DNA of 9,408 nt from Pseudomonadales bacterium (GTDB lineage Bacteria; Pseudomonadota; Gammaproteobacteria; Pseudomonadales; Azotimanducaceae), in NCBI GenBank assembly GCA_022448765.1, contig JAKUTI010000094.1:1-9408 (forward strand), read 5' to 3'. Both the position numbers and the translations under genes were made by a program. The notes beneath the pieces were generated by a model that worked only from the letters and a program-made list of their open reading frames with translations, ran no database searches and was not told the origin of the DNA. Shown piece after piece: positions 7,797 to 9,408 of this stretch. Position 1 is the stretch's first letter; each line of letters begins with the position of its first letter.

Positions 7797-7812
7797 TCTT
7801 TGCGAACAAAGA
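7797..7812 (+). other. Small perfect hairpin in the leader of the fusion gene
   Basis: TCTTTG and CAAAGA pair perfectly around a CGAA loop, ending a few bases before the AAAGGG ribosome-binding site. It could shape translation or protect the 5' end, but a six-base stem can arise by chance. Confidence 0.3.
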
Positions 7813-7815
7813 ACG

Positions 7816-7821
7816 AAAGGG
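7816..7821 (+). promoter_or_regulatory. Ribosome-binding site of the cytochrome c-monooxygenase fusion
   Basis: AAAGGG ends eight bases before ATG 7830. It fixes the start at 7830 over the in-frame TTG at 7800, and the signal peptide then begins directly at the Met. Confidence 0.75.
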
Positions 7822-7829
7822 AAACGACC

Positions 7830-9176
7830 ATGTTAGGCAAATTTCACGGTGCGCTATTTTTTGTAGTTTTAACGTCTTCGCTAGCTGTTTTTGGGGCTGG
7901 AACGACTTTCGCGGCCGAAGACGAAGTGCCGACATTTTCGAAAGACGTCGCTCCAATCTTCCAGGCCAAGTGCGAAGCGTGTCACCGACCTAACTCCATT
8001 GCGCCGATGTCACTGGTTACCTATCAAGAATCGCGGCCATGGGCCCGTTCGATCAAAGACCGTGTGTCAACTCGCCAGATGCCACCGTGGCATATAGACC
8101 GCACGGTCGGCATCTCTGACTTCAAAAACGACCGTTCGCTAACTGATACCGAAATCGACATCGTTGTCCGCTGGGTCGATGGCGGCGCACCGCGCGGGAA
8201 CCCTGCTGATATGCCAGCGGCTCTTGAGTGGCCAGACCAAGCGAAATGGTATCTTGCCGACCGGTTTGGTGGGCCACCCGACCTTATCATTGAATCTGAT
8301 CCGTTCACCATGCCCGCTGAATCGAATGATGCCTGGTGGAAACCGATTTCTGAAACCGGGTTAACCGAACCTCGATGGGTTCGTGCGATCGAAGTTCGCC
8401 CAGGAACGGAAGCCGGTCGAAAGATTACACACCATGTCATCGCCCGACTTGAACAGGACGAGACTGATCCGCTGCTCCAAAATCCAAATGCCACCGCTGA
8501 CAATGACCCGCTCGCCAACTCAGGGCTGTTCATGGAATGGGCCGTCGGAAAAGAAGGGCGCGTGATGCGACCTGACAGTGGGGTCCTTATGCTCCCAGAC
8601 TCTCGCATTATTTGGGACGTCCATTATTCTGCCAGTGGCGAAGAAATCACTGACAATGTGAGACTCGGTGTCTACTTTTACCCGAAAGGTGAAGAACCGA
8701 AAAACAGACAGGTCTTACATCTGATGGGCGCGACAGGTGGCGGAAGTTTGGATATAGAACCAAACTCGATCGCCGTCACAGAAGGATATTTTCCACTGAA
8801 ACGCGCTGCACGCATCGAAAGCTTCCAGCCACATATGCACCTTCGAGGCAAGGCCATGGCGATAGAAGCGATCCTGCCAACTGGACGTCGTGAAATCTTA
8901 AGCCACGTGGGCGATTTCAATTTCAATTGGCATAACACGTATCAGTACACTGATAATGTCGCGCCATTGCTCCCCAAAGGTACGCTTATGAAGGTAACCG
9001 CGTGGCACGACAACACCGCAGCCAATCGTGCAAACCCAGACCCAAATGTATGGGTGGGATATGGTGACCGAACCGTTGATGAAATGGCACATGCGTGGGT
9101 CAACGTGACGTATTTCACTGACGAGGAATATGACGAACTTGTGGAAGCGCGCGAGTCCGCCGACAACAACAACTAG
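7830..9176 (+). CDS. Secreted cytochrome c fused to PHM-like copper monooxygenase
   Basis: A 448-aa exported redox protein. A signal peptide covers about 1-29 (hydrophobic 8-24, ending TTFAA). A small cytochrome c domain follows: KCEACH with Cys48, Cys51 and His52, then IAPMSL with Met60 as candidate axial ligand, and RQMPPWHID at 82-90. From about residue 150 the protein resembles copper type II ascorbate-dependent monooxygenases (the PHM and dopamine beta-monooxygenase superfamily), which hydroxylate C-H bonds using two separate coppers. All expected ligands can be matched: His201 and His202 in THHVIARL plus His265 in WDVHYS for the first copper; His335 and His337 in QPHMHLRG plus Met419 in VDEMAHAW for the second. 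The start is fixed by AAAGGG eight bases upstream. The substrate is unknown; lost activity or a copper-binding role cannot be excluded. It diverges from a membrane heme protein and precedes another exported protein. Confidence 0.9.
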   Translation: MLGKFHGALFFVVLTSSLAVFGAGTTFAAEDEVPTFSKDVAPIFQAKCEACHRPNSIAPMSLVTYQESRPWARSIKDRVSTRQMPPWHIDRTVGISDFKNDRSLTDTEIDIVVRWVDGGAPRGNPADMPAALEWPDQAKWYLADRFGGPPDLIIESDPFTMPAESNDAWWKPISETGLTEPRWVRAIEVRPGTEAGRKITHHVIARLEQDETDPLLQNPNATADNDPLANSGLFMEWAVGKEGRVMRPDSGVLMLPDSRIIWDVHYSASGEEITDNVRLGVYFYPKGEEPKNRQVLHLMGATGGGSLDIEPNSIAVTEGYFPLKRAARIESFQPHMHLRGKAMAIEAILPTGRREILSHVGDFNFNWHNTYQYTDNVAPLLPKGTLMKVTAWHDNTAANRANPDPNVWVGYGDRTVDEMAHAWVNVTYFTDEEYDELVEARESADNNN

Positions 9177-9187
9177 CTATTTCCGTT

Positions 9188-9226
9188 CCGGGAGTCGCTC
9201 GACCGGCGATTCCCGGTCTCTGTTTC
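9188..9226 (+). terminator. Strong hairpin, probable intrinsic terminator or attenuator
   Basis: Eleven bases at 9188-9198 (CCGGGAGTCGC) pair with 9206-9216 (GCGATTCCCGG), with one G-U wobble, around a seven-base loop. The stem is GC-rich and is followed by TCTCTGTTT, a broken T-rich tail. It starts 11 bases after the fusion gene stop and ends about 40 bases before the next start, so it either ends the transcript or lowers expression of the downstream gene. Confidence 0.6.
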
Positions 9227-9246
9227 CCTAACACCAATTCCCCAGC

Positions 9247-9250
9247 AGGA
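9247..9250 (+). promoter_or_regulatory. Ribosome-binding site of the last, partial gene
   Basis: AGGA lies six bases before ATG 9257. With the signal peptide right after the Met, it is the main evidence that a gene starts here. Confidence 0.65.
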
Positions 9251-9256
9251 AAACTC

Positions 9257-9408
9257 ATGCGGCATCTTCGTTGTTTCGTCCAACTTCTCATCGCCGTGGT
9301 TAGCGTCGTCATCGCGGGTAATACAATCGTCTTTGCCCAGCCTCCACGCGCTCCACTGTCACTTGAACCGGAAGGTATCCGTGGCGAAGCGGTTTTTCCA
9401 GCGCTTGA
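9257..9408 (+). CDS. Exported protein of unknown function, first 50 codons
   Basis: The frame is open from ATG 9257 to the right edge. The product begins Met-Arg-His-Leu-Arg, then a hydrophobic run at about 7-27 ending in VFAQPP, a clear Sec signal peptide with cleavage likely after FAQ or VFA. The mature start is proline-rich (PPRAPLSLEPEG) and continues GIRGEAVFPAL. I recall exported acidobacterial proteins with a similar start, continuing to an aromatic EGWY-type block, but the decisive part lies outside the window. An AGGA ribosome-binding site six bases upstream supports the start. The gene follows the cytochrome c-copper monooxygenase fusion on the same strand, separated by a strong hairpin. 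It may be a partner of that enzyme, but no motif in the visible part shows a function. Confidence 0.75.
   Translation, partial: MRHLRCFVQLLIAVVSVVIAGNTIVFAQPPRAPLSLEPEGIRGEAVFPAL

Noticed and set aside
8024..8608. Long minus-strand open frame of 194 codons
   Set aside because: It is the shadow of the cytochrome c-copper monooxygenase gene, is Ser/Arg-rich in the way antisense frames often are, and has no motif.
1..9408. CRISPR array, tRNA, insertion sequence or prophage
   Set aside because: I saw no spaced direct repeats, cloverleaf-like sequence, transposase motif or phage protein. Almost all bases are accounted for by ordinary genes.

Overview
The window is a gene-dense bacterial chromosome segment of moderate GC content (near 50% by eye). 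It has eight protein-coding genes (six complete, two cut by the window edges). I saw no tRNA, rRNA, CRISPR array, insertion sequence or phage gene. Three things suggest Acidobacteriota, perhaps Vicinamibacteria-like; Planctomycetota is the main alternative. These are a GlnRS gene coupled to an unusual GluRS, a secreted 312-aa protein of a type I associate with acidobacterial genomes, and a cytochrome c/copper-monooxygenase fusion beside a membrane-anchored CxxCH protein. The lineage is inference from protein style only.

Layout. On the minus strand at the left, gltX (glutamyl-tRNA synthetase) runs into glnS (glutaminyl-tRNA synthetase, cut by the left edge) through a 4-base GTGA overlap. Head to head with gltX is an alpha/beta hydrolase on the plus strand, about 22 bases away or overlapping, depending on the gltX start. 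The hydrolase converges, 13 bases apart, on a secreted protein of unknown function (minus strand). That gene diverges from an aldo/keto reductase (plus strand), which is followed after about 50 bases by gdhA, an NADP-type glutamate dehydrogenase. gdhA converges on a minus-strand gene for a membrane-anchored mono-heme c-type protein. That gene diverges from a secreted cytochrome c fused to a PHM-like (peptidylglycine monooxygenase-like) two-copper module. A strong hairpin follows the fusion gene. The window ends in the first 50 codons of another exported protein.

How the genes fit together. The left half is housekeeping: charging of tRNAs with Glu and Gln. gdhA makes glutamate from ammonium and 2-oxoglutarate. 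The right end looks like an extracytoplasmic redox locus. The fusion protein keeps all six copper ligands expected from eukaryotic PHM plus its own heme, so it could receive electrons through heme instead of from ascorbate. The divergent heme protein and the downstream secreted protein are candidate partners. This right-end cluster is the part most likely to hold undescribed biochemistry.
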